Origin: DASQHW01 sp963837155
GTDB taxonomy: Bacteria > Actinomycetota > Acidimicrobiia > IMCC26256 > PALSA-610
DNA length: 64,000 nucleotides
Direction of reading: 5' to 3'
Assembly (NCBI GenBank): GCA_963837155.1
Contig: CAWIMB010000002.1
Location: forward strand, 1,364,001-1,428,000
Within the stretch, counting starts at the first letter, position 1. Every line of letters begins with the position of its first letter. Positions 45,192-56,313 of the stretch are shown here, in pieces. The translations under genes and the position numbers were made by a program. The notes under the pieces are model-generated. The model saw only the letters and a program-made list of their open reading frames with translations, ran no database searches and was not told the DNA's origin.

Positions 45192-45716
45192 CTAGTGCCG
45201 GACGTCGCCAGCGAGGACACCGCTGATGGGGCCGCCCGAACCAATGGCCTGCGGGCACCAGACACCCACGAGATGTATCGAGCCGCTCGCCCGTTTGAAG
45301 CCGGCGGTGCCGTGCGTCACCGTGAGCGTGAAGTCGAGGGGTCCCGGACTCTCATTCGGTGCGCACGGGTTGCTCGTCGGCTCGCCGGAGAGCACGGTCC
45401 CCGTGACGGTGCCGGTGAGGACCGCACCCTTCGGCGTCGTGAGCGTGAACGTGCCCGTGTACTCGAACCCGGTCGGTCCGATGTCGACACAGCCGTCGAG
45501 GTGGAACGATCCCGACGTTCCCTTCGCGATGGTGTACGTCGCGTCGTGCAACTGATGCACGAATGAACATCCCGCCGTCGTGAACTCGTAGTGGGTTGCA
45601 CCGGCAAAGGGTCCGCTGATCCTCCGGTTGATGGACCTCGGTGCCGCACCTACGGGATGCGCACCGGCGAGAACAAGGAGGCCGACCGCGAGCACAAGCA
45701 CGAGCACCCTGCGCAT
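45192..45716 (-). CDS. Small secreted protein, tandem paralogue
   Basis: A 174-aa exported protein: signal peptide MRRVLVLVLAVGLLVLAGAH, then SINRRISGPFAGA, CSFVHQLHDATYTIAKG, FTLTTPKGAVLTG, and GPISGVLAGDVRH at the end. It is the intact copy of a tandem pair; the second copy begins 9 nt after its stop. No domain recognised. Divergent from the lipoprotein gene across about 120 bp. Confidence 0.75.
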   Translation of the reverse strand: MRRVLVLVLAVGLLVLAGAHPVGAAPRSINRRISGPFAGATHYEFTTAGCSFVHQLHDATYTIAKGTSGSFHLDGCVDIGPTGFEYTGTFTLTTPKGAVLTGTVTGTVLSGEPTSNPCAPNESPGPLDFTLTVTHGTAGFKRASGSIHLVGVWCPQAIGSGGPISGVLAGDVRH

Positions 45717-45838
45717 GCTGCGAGCCTTTCAGCGGCCATCCTTCGCGTCAACGTCTGGTCAACTTTGTGCGCGCTCAAGAACTGCTGACGACAACCGATG
45801 AGTCCCGGTCCCAGCCTTCTGCCGAAAGTAGACACTTC

Positions 45839-46198
45839 ATGACGCGCTCACGACTCGGATTGGCACTCGCGCTCGTGTTCATTGCGTGCTCGGCGGCCTG
45901 CTCGAGCAGCGCGGGCGCCACGGTCAAGGACTTCTGCGCGTCGATCAAGAAGTTTCAATCGCAAACCGCGGACGAGAGTACCGGCGACAAAGAGATCGTC
46001 ACGATGTTCGATGAGATCGCGTCCAACTCGCCGTCGGACGTCAAGCCCGCGGTCAGGACGATCCGCGACTCGATCAACGACGTCGCGGACGACCCGCAGC
46101 AGAGCGAGAAACTGAAAGCCAACAAGGACTTCGTCGCAGCCGAAGCGTGCGTGCGGACCTACACCAAGGACAAGTGCAACATCGACCTCGACGCGTGA
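45839..46198 (+). CDS. Putative lipoprotein
   Basis: A 119-aa protein with a lipoprotein signal (LGLALALVFIACSAAC; the second Cys is the better lipobox). The mature helical domain (DFCASIKKFQSQTADESTG ... SDVKPAVRTIRDSINDVADD) has three further cysteines near its ends. The ATG was chosen because it starts the signal sequence; no strong ribosome site. Function unknown. Its stop adjoins the convergent gene by one base. Confidence 0.7.
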   Translation: MTRSRLGLALALVFIACSAACSSSAGATVKDFCASIKKFQSQTADESTGDKEIVTMFDEIASNSPSDVKPAVRTIRDSINDVADDPQQSEKLKANKDFVAAEACVRTYTKDKCNIDLDA

Positions 46199-46601
46199 TC
46201 AGGCGCCGGGTGTTGCGATCGGGCGCTGCCCGAACACGCCGGCGCGCCGCTCTTCGTCGACTGCTTCGCCGAACGGATCCGGCGCGGTATAGACGGCCGC
46301 CGTGTTCCGACGCTTCTGCACCATGTACACCACGCACACGATGACGCCAACCGTCGCGAGTAGCACGAGGGGTCGCGGCGGCCCACGCCGAGAACTCTTC
46401 CGCGACTTCTTCGCCTGCTTGACTTGCTTGGCCGCCTTCTTGAGCTCCTTCGCGCGCCTTCCGGCGGAGCTGCTGCACGACCTCGACGTCCTTCACCAGC
46501 TCGGACAGATCCTCGAGCGCGGTTCCGGCCGCATCTTTTGCCTGACCGACCGCGTGCTCGACGGCGGCCTTGGTGATGACGTTCTTGGCGGTACTGGTCA
46601 T
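46199..46601 (-). CDS. Small single-pass membrane protein, frame broken near the middle
   Basis: About 133 aa after correcting one extra base near 46452. The N-terminal half (MTSTAKNVITKAAVEHAVGQ, then LEDLSELVKDVEVVQQLRRK) is an amphipathic, probably coiled-coil helix. The second half, in the shifted frame, reads ELKKAAKQVKQAKKSRKSSR, then a transmembrane helix (LVLLATVGVIVCVVYMV) and a cytoplasmic tail ending GQRPIATPGA. The join is supported because the Lys-rich helix continues across it and the stop abuts the convergent lipoprotein. Function unknown. Confidence 0.6.
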
Positions 46602-46640
46602 GAGCGCGGTTTTACCCGGTGCGCGCTCGTGACGAAACGG

Positions 46641-47585
46641 TCAGGCTGACACCATGGCGCTGGCCCGGCGCAGCGCCCGGTACAGCACGCCGGAATCCCC
46701 GAGGCGGTGCCGGAGCTGCCGTTCCAGCCCGGCGATCGGGTACAGGTTCTGCGGCGCGCGCGCGTCCTTGTGTGGTTCGGACGCGAACGGCCCGAGGGCG
46801 GCGGTGACCCGGTCGGCCAGATCCGCGACGGCCTCCACCGGGAGCGCGCCGGTTGCCTCGCAGCGCACGATCCCCGCCCACGGACCGCCCTGCGGACCGG
46901 GCAGGCGCACGTACCACGAGTAGCGGCTGAACGGCTGGGCGTCGACGCGGAATACCGGCGTGCGGTCGCCGTGCTGCAACGACCCGACGATCCGGTCGAG
47001 GTCGGGCGGGAGGTAGCGCACGTGATGCGTCTTCACGATCCCGACCGCGTCCGGCACGTGCGCGCGCTTGCGCAGCGGGCCGTCGAGCAGGAGCAGCTCG
47101 TCGCCACGCCGGCGCGCCTGTTCCGCAATACGCACCTCGGCGTCGGCCATGTCGGAGTGCACGGCGTACATGAGCGACTCGGGGGTGGCGTCGTCGGTGC
47201 GATGGGCGACGAAGCGGCCGGCGCTCGTCTCGACATCAGCCATCCGCGCCGCGGGGGAGTAGAGGCCGCGGCCGACTTCCACATCGACGATCTCGGCGCG
47301 ACCGTCGCAGCGCACCGCGCCCGCCGCGTACGACGCGAAGATCCCGGCCTCGGCTGAGAAGCCGATCGGCCCGGGGTCTTCGATCCACGTGCGCGCTTCC
47401 AGACGCCGCACGCCGTCGACGAACACGATCGCGTCCGGGACGGGGGTGTCAGGGGGCGGTGTGCGGGGCGCCCACGCCGCCGGCGCGCACTCAACGTCGA
47501 TGACGACCGGGGCCTCCGAGGCCTGCATCTCGGTGTCGAGCGATGCGCCGTACGCGGGATCCCAGGGATCGACAGTGAACCGCAC
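46641..47585 (-). CDS. nurA: NurA-like nuclease, last gene of the HerA-SbcD-SbcC operon
   Basis: A 314-aa protein with features of the NurA fold, an RNase H-like 5'-3' nuclease: AIVFVDGVRRLEAR (Asp57, Glu63) at the position of the first catalytic Asp, LLLLDGPLRKR (Asp168) followed by GIVKTHHVRYLPP, and late strands YSWYVRLPG and AGIVRCEATG before a YPIAGLERQLRH helix. NurA resects DNA ends with the HerA motor. The GTG at 47585 is 5 nt after the SbcC stop, and a HerA-like ATPase begins the same operon, which is the main support. Similarity was judged by eye; another RNase H-like nuclease is possible. Confidence 0.65.
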   Translation of the reverse strand: MRFTVDPWDPAYGASLDTEMQASEAPVVIDVECAPAAWAPRTPPPDTPVPDAIVFVDGVRRLEARTWIEDPGPIGFSAEAGIFASYAAGAVRCDGRAEIVDVEVGRGLYSPAARMADVETSAGRFVAHRTDDATPESLMYAVHSDMADAEVRIAEQARRRGDELLLLDGPLRKRAHVPDAVGIVKTHHVRYLPPDLDRIVGSLQHGDRTPVFRVDAQPFSRYSWYVRLPGPQGGPWAGIVRCEATGALPVEAVADLADRVTAALGPFASEPHKDARAPQNLYPIAGLERQLRHRLGDSGVLYRALRRASAMVSA

Positions 47586-47590
47586 AGCGG

Positions 47591-49975
47591 TCAGGTCTCC
47601 TCACGGGTGACGGTGCCGTCGTGCACACGGAAGCGCACGGGGACCCGTTCGGCGAGGGCGGGCACGTGCGTGACGAGGCCGACGACGCGGCCGCTCGTCG
47701 CGAGCGACTCGATCGTCGTCGCCACCGCGTCGAGCGTGTCGGCATCGAGGCTGCCGAAGCCCTCGTCGCAGAAGATTGCGTCGAGCTTGGCGCCGCCCGC
47801 GGCCGAGAGCTCGGCCAGCTGGTCGGAGAGGGCGAGTGCCAGCGCCAGCGACGCCTGGAACGTCTCGCCCCCGGAGAGCGTCCGCACCGATCGGGTCTCG
47901 TCGGCGTTGCCGTGGTCGACGACGACGAACTCCTCGTCGCTGCTGTACCGCAACGAGTAGCGGCCCTGGGTCAGTGAGAACAGCGTGCGAGACGCGGCAT
48001 CAACGAGCACGGCCAGCGCCTCGGCGAGCACCCACTTCTCGAACCGGTCGGACTTCAGCAGCTCGCCGAGCGTGTGCGCGACGCGCTGCTCCACCCGGGC
48101 CGCGTCCACTTCCTCGCGCAGCTTCCCGGCCCGTTCGAGCGATTCCTCGATGCGACGCAGTTCGTGGCGGGCCGCGGTGCCGTGCTCGAACACTTCGTCG
48201 CGCACGGCGCCGAGGTTCGTGGTCTTCGCGCCCAGGCCCATTGTTCGCGCCCGTTCGATGAGGCCGGCGACGCGGGCCGCGCGCGCCGCCTCGAGCGCGT
48301 CTCGTTCTCGGCGAATCGTTGCCGCGGTCGACTGCTGCACGTCTGCCTCACCTGTGGCCCACGCCGCGAGTGCATGCCACCCGGCCGCGAGGTCATCGGT
48401 CGGCGGTGGCGGCTCGCAACCACCGCGCAACAGCTGATCGCGGCGCTCGGCGTACGCCGTGCGCGCCTCGGCCGCCCGTTGCTCGGCCTCGACGAGTTGC
48501 TCGGCGGCGCGCGCCTCGGCCACGCGTGCCTGCTTGTCGGCTGTACGCGCCGCGGTGAGCTGTTGCTGCGCGGCGTCGAACCGCACGAGCGCGGCGACGA
48601 CGTCGGTCGCATCAGGATGCGAAACGACCGCGGTGTGCAGCTCGGCCCGCCGGCCGGCGAGCTGGGCGTGCTTCGCCTCCGCCCCCGCGTGCAGCTTGGC
48701 GAGCTCGGCGTGCGCACCCTCGGCCTGTTCCAGCATCGTGCGCGCTTCGGCCAGCGCCTGCTCGGCCTTGGTGATCGCCGCCGGCCGCCGCCGCTTCGGG
48801 ACCTCGCGTACCACCGTCGTGCACACCGGACACGGCTCGCCCGCCACGAGGTGGGCGCGGAGCTCATGCGCCGCGTGCGCCGCGGTCGCGTCTTCGACCG
48901 CCGCCTGCTGATCGGTGACGTGGGTGCGCGCCCGGGCAACGAGGTCGCCCGCACGCTGTTCCTCGCCAGCGAGGCGCGTGACCTCCGCCGCCGCAGCGGC
49001 GAGGGTCGCGTCGAGATCGCCGAGCGCGACGTGCGCGTCATGGGCCCGGGCCAGCTCGTCGCGTTCCCCGAGCGCTTCGCAGGCCGCTTCCGCGTCACCA
49101 AGCGCCTCCGCGGCCTTGATGCTCTTCACCCGAGCACGGTCGCGCGCCGCGGACGCGCCGGTGAGCTCCCGGCCGAGGGCGTCGACAGGTTCGGGCACGA
49201 CGACGCCGGCGAGCAGGGTCGCGAGCGCATCGGCGGCGCGTGCAGTCGCGTCCACGGCGTCGCGCGCCTGCGTGTCGCGTTCGTCGTCGGGTCGGGCTTC
49301 GTCGACGGCGCGACAGAGGTCGAGCAGCTGCTCGACTCGAGCGGCGGCCTGCTCGCGCGCGTCGTCAGTGGCGAAAGCGAGCTCCTCGAGCTGACGTTCA
49401 TGGAGCTCGACGGCCCGGGCCGCATCCTTGGCGGCCTCGCGCGCACGCTGGCCGATGCGTTGGTAGACGCCGAGGTCGAGCAGGCGGGTCAACAGCTCCC
49501 GCCGCTTGGCGGGCTCGTCGTGCAGGAACTTCGCGAACTCGCCCTGCGGCAGCACGACGCACTTGGTGAAGTGCGCGAACGGCAGCCCGAGCAATTGCTC
49601 GACCGCGGTCTTCATCTCGCGGGCGCCCGAAGCGAGCACCTCGGTGCCGCCCACGATGTCGCGTTCGAGGATCGCGTCGGCCTTGCCCTTGCCGAGCCGC
49701 ACCACGCGGGTGGCGTGATAGCGCACTCCGGCCACGTCGAACGTCAACGACACCTTGGCTTCGCGGCCGCCGACGCTGACCGCCCGGCCGACGAGCCGCT
49801 CGTCGCCGTAGCGGGGGATGCTCCCGTACAACGCGAAGCAGAGCGCGTCGATGATCGTCGACTTGCCCGCACCCGTCGGGCCCACCATCGCGAAGTAGTC
49901 GACGTCGTCGAAGTCGAGGTCGACGGGCGCGCGGAACACACCGAACCCCTCGACGTGCAGGCGCACGGGACGCAT
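47591..49975 (-). CDS. sbcC: SbcC/Rad50-type SMC ATPase
   Basis: A 794-aa Rad50-family ATPase. Walker A is GPTGAGKST at residues 32-40. Two long coiled-coil arms flank the zinc hook CPVC near residue 382. The signature RTLSGGETFQ (about 700) and the D-loop/Walker B region IFCDEGFGSLDADTL (about 735) form the second half-site. It binds DNA ends and drives the SbcD nuclease. Its ATG shares one base with the SbcD stop (TGATG). At this length it is shorter than E. coli SbcC and closer to archaeal Rad50. Confidence 0.95.
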   Translation of the reverse strand: MRPVRLHVEGFGVFRAPVDLDFDDVDYFAMVGPTGAGKSTIIDALCFALYGSIPRYGDERLVGRAVSVGGREAKVSLTFDVAGVRYHATRVVRLGKGKADAILERDIVGGTEVLASGAREMKTAVEQLLGLPFAHFTKCVVLPQGEFAKFLHDEPAKRRELLTRLLDLGVYQRIGQRAREAAKDAARAVELHERQLEELAFATDDAREQAAARVEQLLDLCRAVDEARPDDERDTQARDAVDATARAADALATLLAGVVVPEPVDALGRELTGASAARDRARVKSIKAAEALGDAEAACEALGERDELARAHDAHVALGDLDATLAAAAAEVTRLAGEEQRAGDLVARARTHVTDQQAAVEDATAAHAAHELRAHLVAGEPCPVCTTVVREVPKRRRPAAITKAEQALAEARTMLEQAEGAHAELAKLHAGAEAKHAQLAGRRAELHTAVVSHPDATDVVAALVRFDAAQQQLTAARTADKQARVAEARAAEQLVEAEQRAAEARTAYAERRDQLLRGGCEPPPPTDDLAAGWHALAAWATGEADVQQSTAATIRRERDALEAARAARVAGLIERARTMGLGAKTTNLGAVRDEVFEHGTAARHELRRIEESLERAGKLREEVDAARVEQRVAHTLGELLKSDRFEKWVLAEALAVLVDAASRTLFSLTQGRYSLRYSSDEEFVVVDHGNADETRSVRTLSGGETFQASLALALALSDQLAELSAAGGAKLDAIFCDEGFGSLDADTLDAVATTIESLATSGRVVGLVTHVPALAERVPVRFRVHDGTVTREET

Positions 49976-51129
49976 CAGGGCACCTCGGCGAGCACGTCGT
50001 CGTGCAGGCGCTCGAACAGGTGCAGGACGCGCGCGTCCTCGACGCCCTCGACCGTGAGGTACTCGGCGAACAGATCGTGCGCACTGCGCCCGCGCCGCGC
50101 CGTCAACTCCGGTGCAGCATCCGCCGCGACCGGTCGGTCGACCCGCACGTCGACCGCGCGCGGCAACAACGCGCGCACCTCATCGGCGAGCCCGGCCCGG
50201 GCCGGCTCGCGCACGACGACCCGCAGCCACGCGTCACCGGTGTCGCCGGCCGCGGCGCGCAGCTCGTCGATCGTGCCGGTCAGCGTGCGCAGCGTCCAAC
50301 CACTGTGCAGTTGATGCTTGTTGACACGCGCCGGTACGCCGGGCGCGGTCTCGACGACGAGCGCGTGCTTGGCGTCGAGCTCCTCACCGAAATCGACTTG
50401 GACCGGCGAACCTGCGTACCACGCCGGCACGGGCGCGTCGATGCGCTGCGCCCGATGCAAATGCCCGAGCGCGATGTAGTTCGCACCCGTGGGGAAGTGC
50501 ACGGCTTCGACGCCGTATTCGTTCGCGATCTGCGCGTCGCGTTCGCCACCACCGAGCCGGCCACCGGGCACGAAACAATGGGCGGCCAGGAGGTTCACGG
50601 CATCGGGCCGGAACGAGCGACTCAACGCGTCGATCAGCAGGCGCATGCGCTCCGCGTATCGGCCGACGGCCTGGGCGCCGTCGAGCTCGAGCAGCTGCTC
50701 GGTCTTCACCGCGAACCGTTGCGACACGAACGGCACCAGCGCGGACACCACGGGCTCGCCCGCCGCCGTCTCCCACTCGACGACGCCGCCCTGATCGGCC
50801 CGGGCCGCGTGCCCGAGCAGCGTAATGCCGGCTGCCGCAAACAGCGGTGACCACGCATCGAACGCGTGCTGGTTGTCGTGGTTGCCGCCGATCACGACGA
50901 CGCGCGCGCCGGTGGCGCGCAGCGCGAGCAACGCGTCCCACACCACGCGCTGGGCGTCGGGCGGCGGTGCCGCCGACTCGAACAGATCGCCGGTGACGAG
51001 CACGCAGTCGACCTGTTCGCTCGCGGCGAGCTCGGCGATCTCGGCGAGCACGGCGCGGTGCTCGTCCAGACGCGAGATGCCGCGCAGCATCTTGCCGACG
51101 TGCCAGTCGGAGGTGTGCAGGATCCGCAC
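49975..51129 (-). CDS. sbcD: SbcD/Mre11-type exonuclease
   Basis: A 384-aa metallophosphoesterase nuclease. All metal-binding motifs are present: SDWHVGK, VTGDLF, GGNHDNQ, AAHCF and GHLHRAQ. The C-terminal capping domain is of normal size. The enzyme trims blocked or hairpin DNA ends together with SbcC. The GTG at 51129 lies 6 nt after the HerA-like gene. Confidence 0.95.
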   Translation of the reverse strand: MRILHTSDWHVGKMLRGISRLDEHRAVLAEIAELAASEQVDCVLVTGDLFESAAPPPDAQRVVWDALLALRATGARVVVIGGNHDNQHAFDAWSPLFAAAGITLLGHAARADQGGVVEWETAAGEPVVSALVPFVSQRFAVKTEQLLELDGAQAVGRYAERMRLLIDALSRSFRPDAVNLLAAHCFVPGGRLGGGERDAQIANEYGVEAVHFPTGANYIALGHLHRAQRIDAPVPAWYAGSPVQVDFGEELDAKHALVVETAPGVPARVNKHQLHSGWTLRTLTGTIDELRAAAGDTGDAWLRVVVREPARAGLADEVRALLPRAVDVRVDRPVAADAAPELTARRGRSAHDLFAEYLTVEGVEDARVLHLFERLHDDVLAEVP

Positions 51130-51135
51130 CGGCGC

Positions 51136-52905
<1,770 letters not shown>

Positions 52906-52987
52906 TGGTGCGACGGTACTGGGGGGGTGAGACACTTTCGGTGGATGCGTGCGCCTGCGGGCTGCGCACGGGCAGCAGGAGCGGGCC

Positions 52988-54427
52988 ATGCGGGGCAAAC
53001 GGTTCGGGCTGGTGGCGCTGGTGCTCGCGCTCGCGGCGTGTGGGTCGAGCGGGTCGAGCAAGACGAGCGCCACGTCCGCCGGGGCCGGAAGCGCCGCGGT
53101 ACTCCGAGGACTGGTCGCGGTCGGGTCCGCCAAGCAGACGGTGCCCGCCGATCTCGCGTTCGTCGTCGTCGAGCCCGACAGCAACGGCAGCTCGTTCAGC
53201 TTCCCGGGGTCGTCGGTGCCTCACGCCACGCCCAGCCGCGCCGACCTGCTCGCCAAGCTCCCGCGCTCGGCCTTCCCGAGACCGCGTTACACATGGACGG
53301 AGGTACGGGGTCGTCGTTCGGGAGCGACGGAGAGACGCGGGTCAGCGTCGAGGTGCCGGTCGCCAAGTTGCCCAAGATCGCGACCGACGTGTCGAAAGCG
53401 ATCGACGCCGTTTTTGGAACGACGGACGTCGCTGGGCTCCGCTTTGCGGTCGAGGACTGCGTTGGCACTCTCTCAACGGCGCGCGCGGACGCCGTGAAGG
53501 ATGCGCGCGGTCACGCCGAAGCGCTCGCACGAGCCGCCGACGTCGACCTCGGCGATTTGCGCGACGTCAGCGAAGGCCCGAGCGATCCGATCAGTGCGGC
53601 GTACTTCGCGGCGTTGGGCACCGGCCAACCGTGCGGACGTTCCGCCGTGGAGGACCTGTCGATCTTCACGAGCTACGAGGCGCCGCCCCAAGCGCTCGAC
53701 GCCAAGCCCGAAGTCGAGTTGACGTTCTCGGTGTCGGCGACCTTTGGCCTGCCCGACACCGCTGATCGCACGCTCACGGCCACCGGTTCCGGAGAGGCGA
53801 GCGGCAAAGCCGACCGGGCCGAGATCGTCGTGGCACCGTCGCCGTTCGGCCAGGAATCGTTCGGCACACCGACCGGTCCGCAATCATTCAGCACCGAGGA
53901 CCGCGACCGGATCACCAGCGCGGTGACGGCGCTCGGCGTGCCCAAGGACGCACTCGAGATCGAGACGCAGGCTGGGCACTTGCTCTATGTGAGCGCGCAG
54001 GTCTCGGTCGACGTGCTGCACAAGAACGGCACCAAGATCGTCGACGCCGTGAAGGACGTCGCGGGCGCGGAGTCAGCGTCGGGCGTGTTGTTCATGTCGT
54101 CGGCGTGTCACGACCTCGTCGCGCAGGCCCAGGCGCAGCGCGATTACCGACGCCGACAAGCGACTGACCGCCTTGGCGAAGGCGGCCAAGGTGAAGAGCG
54201 GCGCGCTCGTCGGGCTTTCGGAGCCACAGGGCAGCGTCACTCCGTTTGCCGAGCCGACCGACCCGTGCGACATCGACCTCGACTCGCTGCCCTTCAGCGG
54301 AGGAATCGCCGCGATCCTCAACGGCAACACCTCCGGGACCGGTGTGCCGAAGCTCGAAACGATTGATGCCGAGCCCCAGGTCACCCAGCGCGCCTCGGTG
54401 ACCGAGGTGCGAGCGATCAAGGGCTAA
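52988..54427 (+). CDS. SIMPL-like lipoprotein, frame broken twice
   Basis: About 479 aa after bridging a missing base near 53262 and an extra base near 54138. The ATG has GGAG upstream and opens a lipoprotein signal (LVALVLALAAC). The mature part holds two SIMPL/DUF541-like halves: GLVAVGSAKQTVPADLAFVV with a later ATDVSKAIDAVFG, and TATGSGEASGKADRAEIVV with ITSAVTALGVPKDALEIETQ. Such proteins sit at the cell envelope; their biochemical role is not settled. It is divergent from the HerA operon across about 80 bp. Whether the breaks are real is uncertain. Confidence 0.65.
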
Positions 54428-54492
54428 CCGCGGACGAACGCGTCGACCGCGCGCCGCCGCGCCGCGGGACGAGATCCGGGACGGCGCATTAG

Positions 54493-54518
54493 CGGAAGGG
54501 GGGCGGGCCCCCCTTCCG
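54493..54518. terminator. Strong GC hairpin
   Basis: An 11-bp perfect stem, CGGAAGGGGGG against CCCCCCTTCCG, with loop CGGG. It lies 66 bp after the SIMPL-like gene and could terminate it. There is no T tract, which is common in actinobacteria. Confidence 0.5.
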
Positions 54519-54555
54519 GCATCCCCCCAACGCGCGGGCGTGTGACGTCGGGACC

Positions 54556-54574
54556 GGGGCGGCAAAGCCGCCCC
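54556..54574. terminator. Second GC hairpin before the 539-aa gene
   Basis: GGGGCGGC-AAA-GCCGCCCC, an 8-bp perfect stem 21 bp before the GTG at 54596. It may be a terminator for upstream transcription, or a structure in the leader of the next gene. Confidence 0.4.
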
Positions 54575-54595
54575 TGACGCGGCAGCCTGTGTCGT

Positions 54596-56215
54596 GTGAC
54601 GTGCGTGGTGAACATCAACGATGTCCTCGACGGTCATGTCGCGTTGGAGATCGAGTGCGTCGATCGGCTCTATCTCAACGCGTATGTCCCGATCCTGCAG
54701 GTGGGCGGGCAGGTGAAGCGCTTCTTGGAGCAGCATCTCGGCAACCCTGTCCCGTCGCCGGTGATCATCGAACGGATCGGCAACCGGTTCCGCCGCAACG
54801 TGAAAGCGTTCGCCCAGACCAACGGCATCCCGATCCTGGCGTTGAAGAAACCGGACCGGTCCCGTTGGGATGATCGCAAACTCGATCACGTTCGCCCCTA
54901 TCTGGAACGTGCCGAGCGCGACGGCCGATTCGGGGTGGTCGCGATCGTCACCGCGCAAGAGTTCCAGTGGGTGTTCAGCGCGACGAAACGCGTCGGTGCC
55001 GGCGGTGGGATCTGGTTCGATTACACGAAGACCGAACGGCGGGTCGGCACCTACTACTTCTACGTGCTCGACCCCGATTTCGGTGCCGGGTTCATCAAGA
55101 TCTGCACCTACTTTCCCTATCCGGCGAAGGTCTGGGTGAACGGCCACGAATGGGCCAAACGTCAAGCCGAACATGAAGGGATCTCGTTCAGCGCGTTGGC
55201 GAACGGGTTCGCGGCCTGCGCCGACCGCGCCGGCCTGCAGGCGATCTGCGACCGGTTCGGTCCTGACGATGTGCAGGCGTTCTTCGACCGGTGGACACGT
55301 GTGATCCCGACGCCGTTCACTGCCACGGATCGCCGCGCCGGCTACTGGTGGGAGTTGTCGATGCGCCAAGTCGAGGTATCGCGCACGCTCGTGTTCGACG
55401 ATCCTCGGCGGGCCCGCGGGTTCTTCGAAGCGCTCGTCACCGACAACATCGGCGTCGGACGTCCCGAAGCCGTCGCGGTCGTGTTCGCCCGCCAAGTCCG
55501 CAAGACCACCAAGGAACCGTTCGTCACCCGCGTGTTCACACCCGGCACCGAAGTCAAGATGGACTTCCGCTACAAGCACTCACGTGTCAAGCAATACCTC
55601 AAAGAAGGCAAAGCACTGCGGATCGAGACCGTGATCAACAAGCCATCCGACCTCGGCGTCCTCGCCCGCCTCGAACACCTGCCCGAACTCGTCGCCAAGG
55701 CCCGCGCCGTCAACCATCGCCTGCTTATCATCGAGCGTGCCGGTCAGGGCTGTGCCATCGGCTCTGCGCTCTTCGAGCGCATCCACCAGCCCTACATAAG
55801 AGAGGGCCAACGAACCGGAGCCTTGCGCTTCGGGGACTCACGCGCCATGGCCCTGACCGGTGCACTCTGCTGTGTCGTCCACGCCGTCACCGGCTTCACC
55901 AACCGAAGCCTTCGCGGGCTCGTCGCCGGACTCCTCGGCACCGACTACACCACGAACCAAATGACCTACTACCTCCGACGCCTCCGCGTCCACGGGCTCA
56001 TCGAACGCATCCCCCACACCAACACCTACACCGTCACACCCGAAGGCATCAGAGTCGCCGTCTTCTACACCAAGATCCACAGCCGACTCCTACGACCCCT
56101 CATCGCCGCCGGCAACCAACCACCCGCACCACCCGAACTCCGACACGCCCTGGCGACCATCGACCGCACCATCGCCAACTACGTCCACCACGCCCGCCTC
56201 ACCCCAGCCGCATAA
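54596..56215 (+). CDS. Conserved 539-aa actinobacterial protein of unknown function with C-terminal winged helix
   Basis: A 539-aa protein starting VTCVVNINDVLDGHVALEIE; GTGs at 54605 and 54608 are alternative starts. It belongs to a conserved actinobacterial family I recall but cannot name. Visible features: a KKPDRSRWDDRKLDHVRPYL segment; YYFYVLDPDFGAGFIKICTY with FPYPAKVWVNGHEWAKRQ; then VFTPGTEVKMDFRYKHSRVK; and at the C-terminus a winged-helix-like part (QMTYYLRRLRVHGLIERIP). No signal peptide. Isolated between hairpins and the glycosyltransferase gene, with no partner. The conserved Asp/His/Lys-rich blocks could be an active site; a DNA-acting enzyme of mobile origin is possible but unproven. 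Confidence 0.75.
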   Translation: MTCVVNINDVLDGHVALEIECVDRLYLNAYVPILQVGGQVKRFLEQHLGNPVPSPVIIERIGNRFRRNVKAFAQTNGIPILALKKPDRSRWDDRKLDHVRPYLERAERDGRFGVVAIVTAQEFQWVFSATKRVGAGGGIWFDYTKTERRVGTYYFYVLDPDFGAGFIKICTYFPYPAKVWVNGHEWAKRQAEHEGISFSALANGFAACADRAGLQAICDRFGPDDVQAFFDRWTRVIPTPFTATDRRAGYWWELSMRQVEVSRTLVFDDPRRARGFFEALVTDNIGVGRPEAVAVVFARQVRKTTKEPFVTRVFTPGTEVKMDFRYKHSRVKQYLKEGKALRIETVINKPSDLGVLARLEHLPELVAKARAVNHRLLIIERAGQGCAIGSALFERIHQPYIREGQRTGALRFGDSRAMALTGALCCVVHAVTGFTNRSLRGLVAGLLGTDYTTNQMTYYLRRLRVHGLIERIPHTNTYTVTPEGIRVAVFYTKIHSRLLRPLIAAGNQPPAPPELRHALATIDRTIANYVHHARLTPAA

Positions 56216-56313
56216 AACTTGCCGAGATGCTCAAAGTTCCAACCCCACAGCAGGGCTAGCGTGCGCGCCCAAGGTGGTCGAGCTGCGGGGCTCGACGACG
56301 AATCATCGAACCC

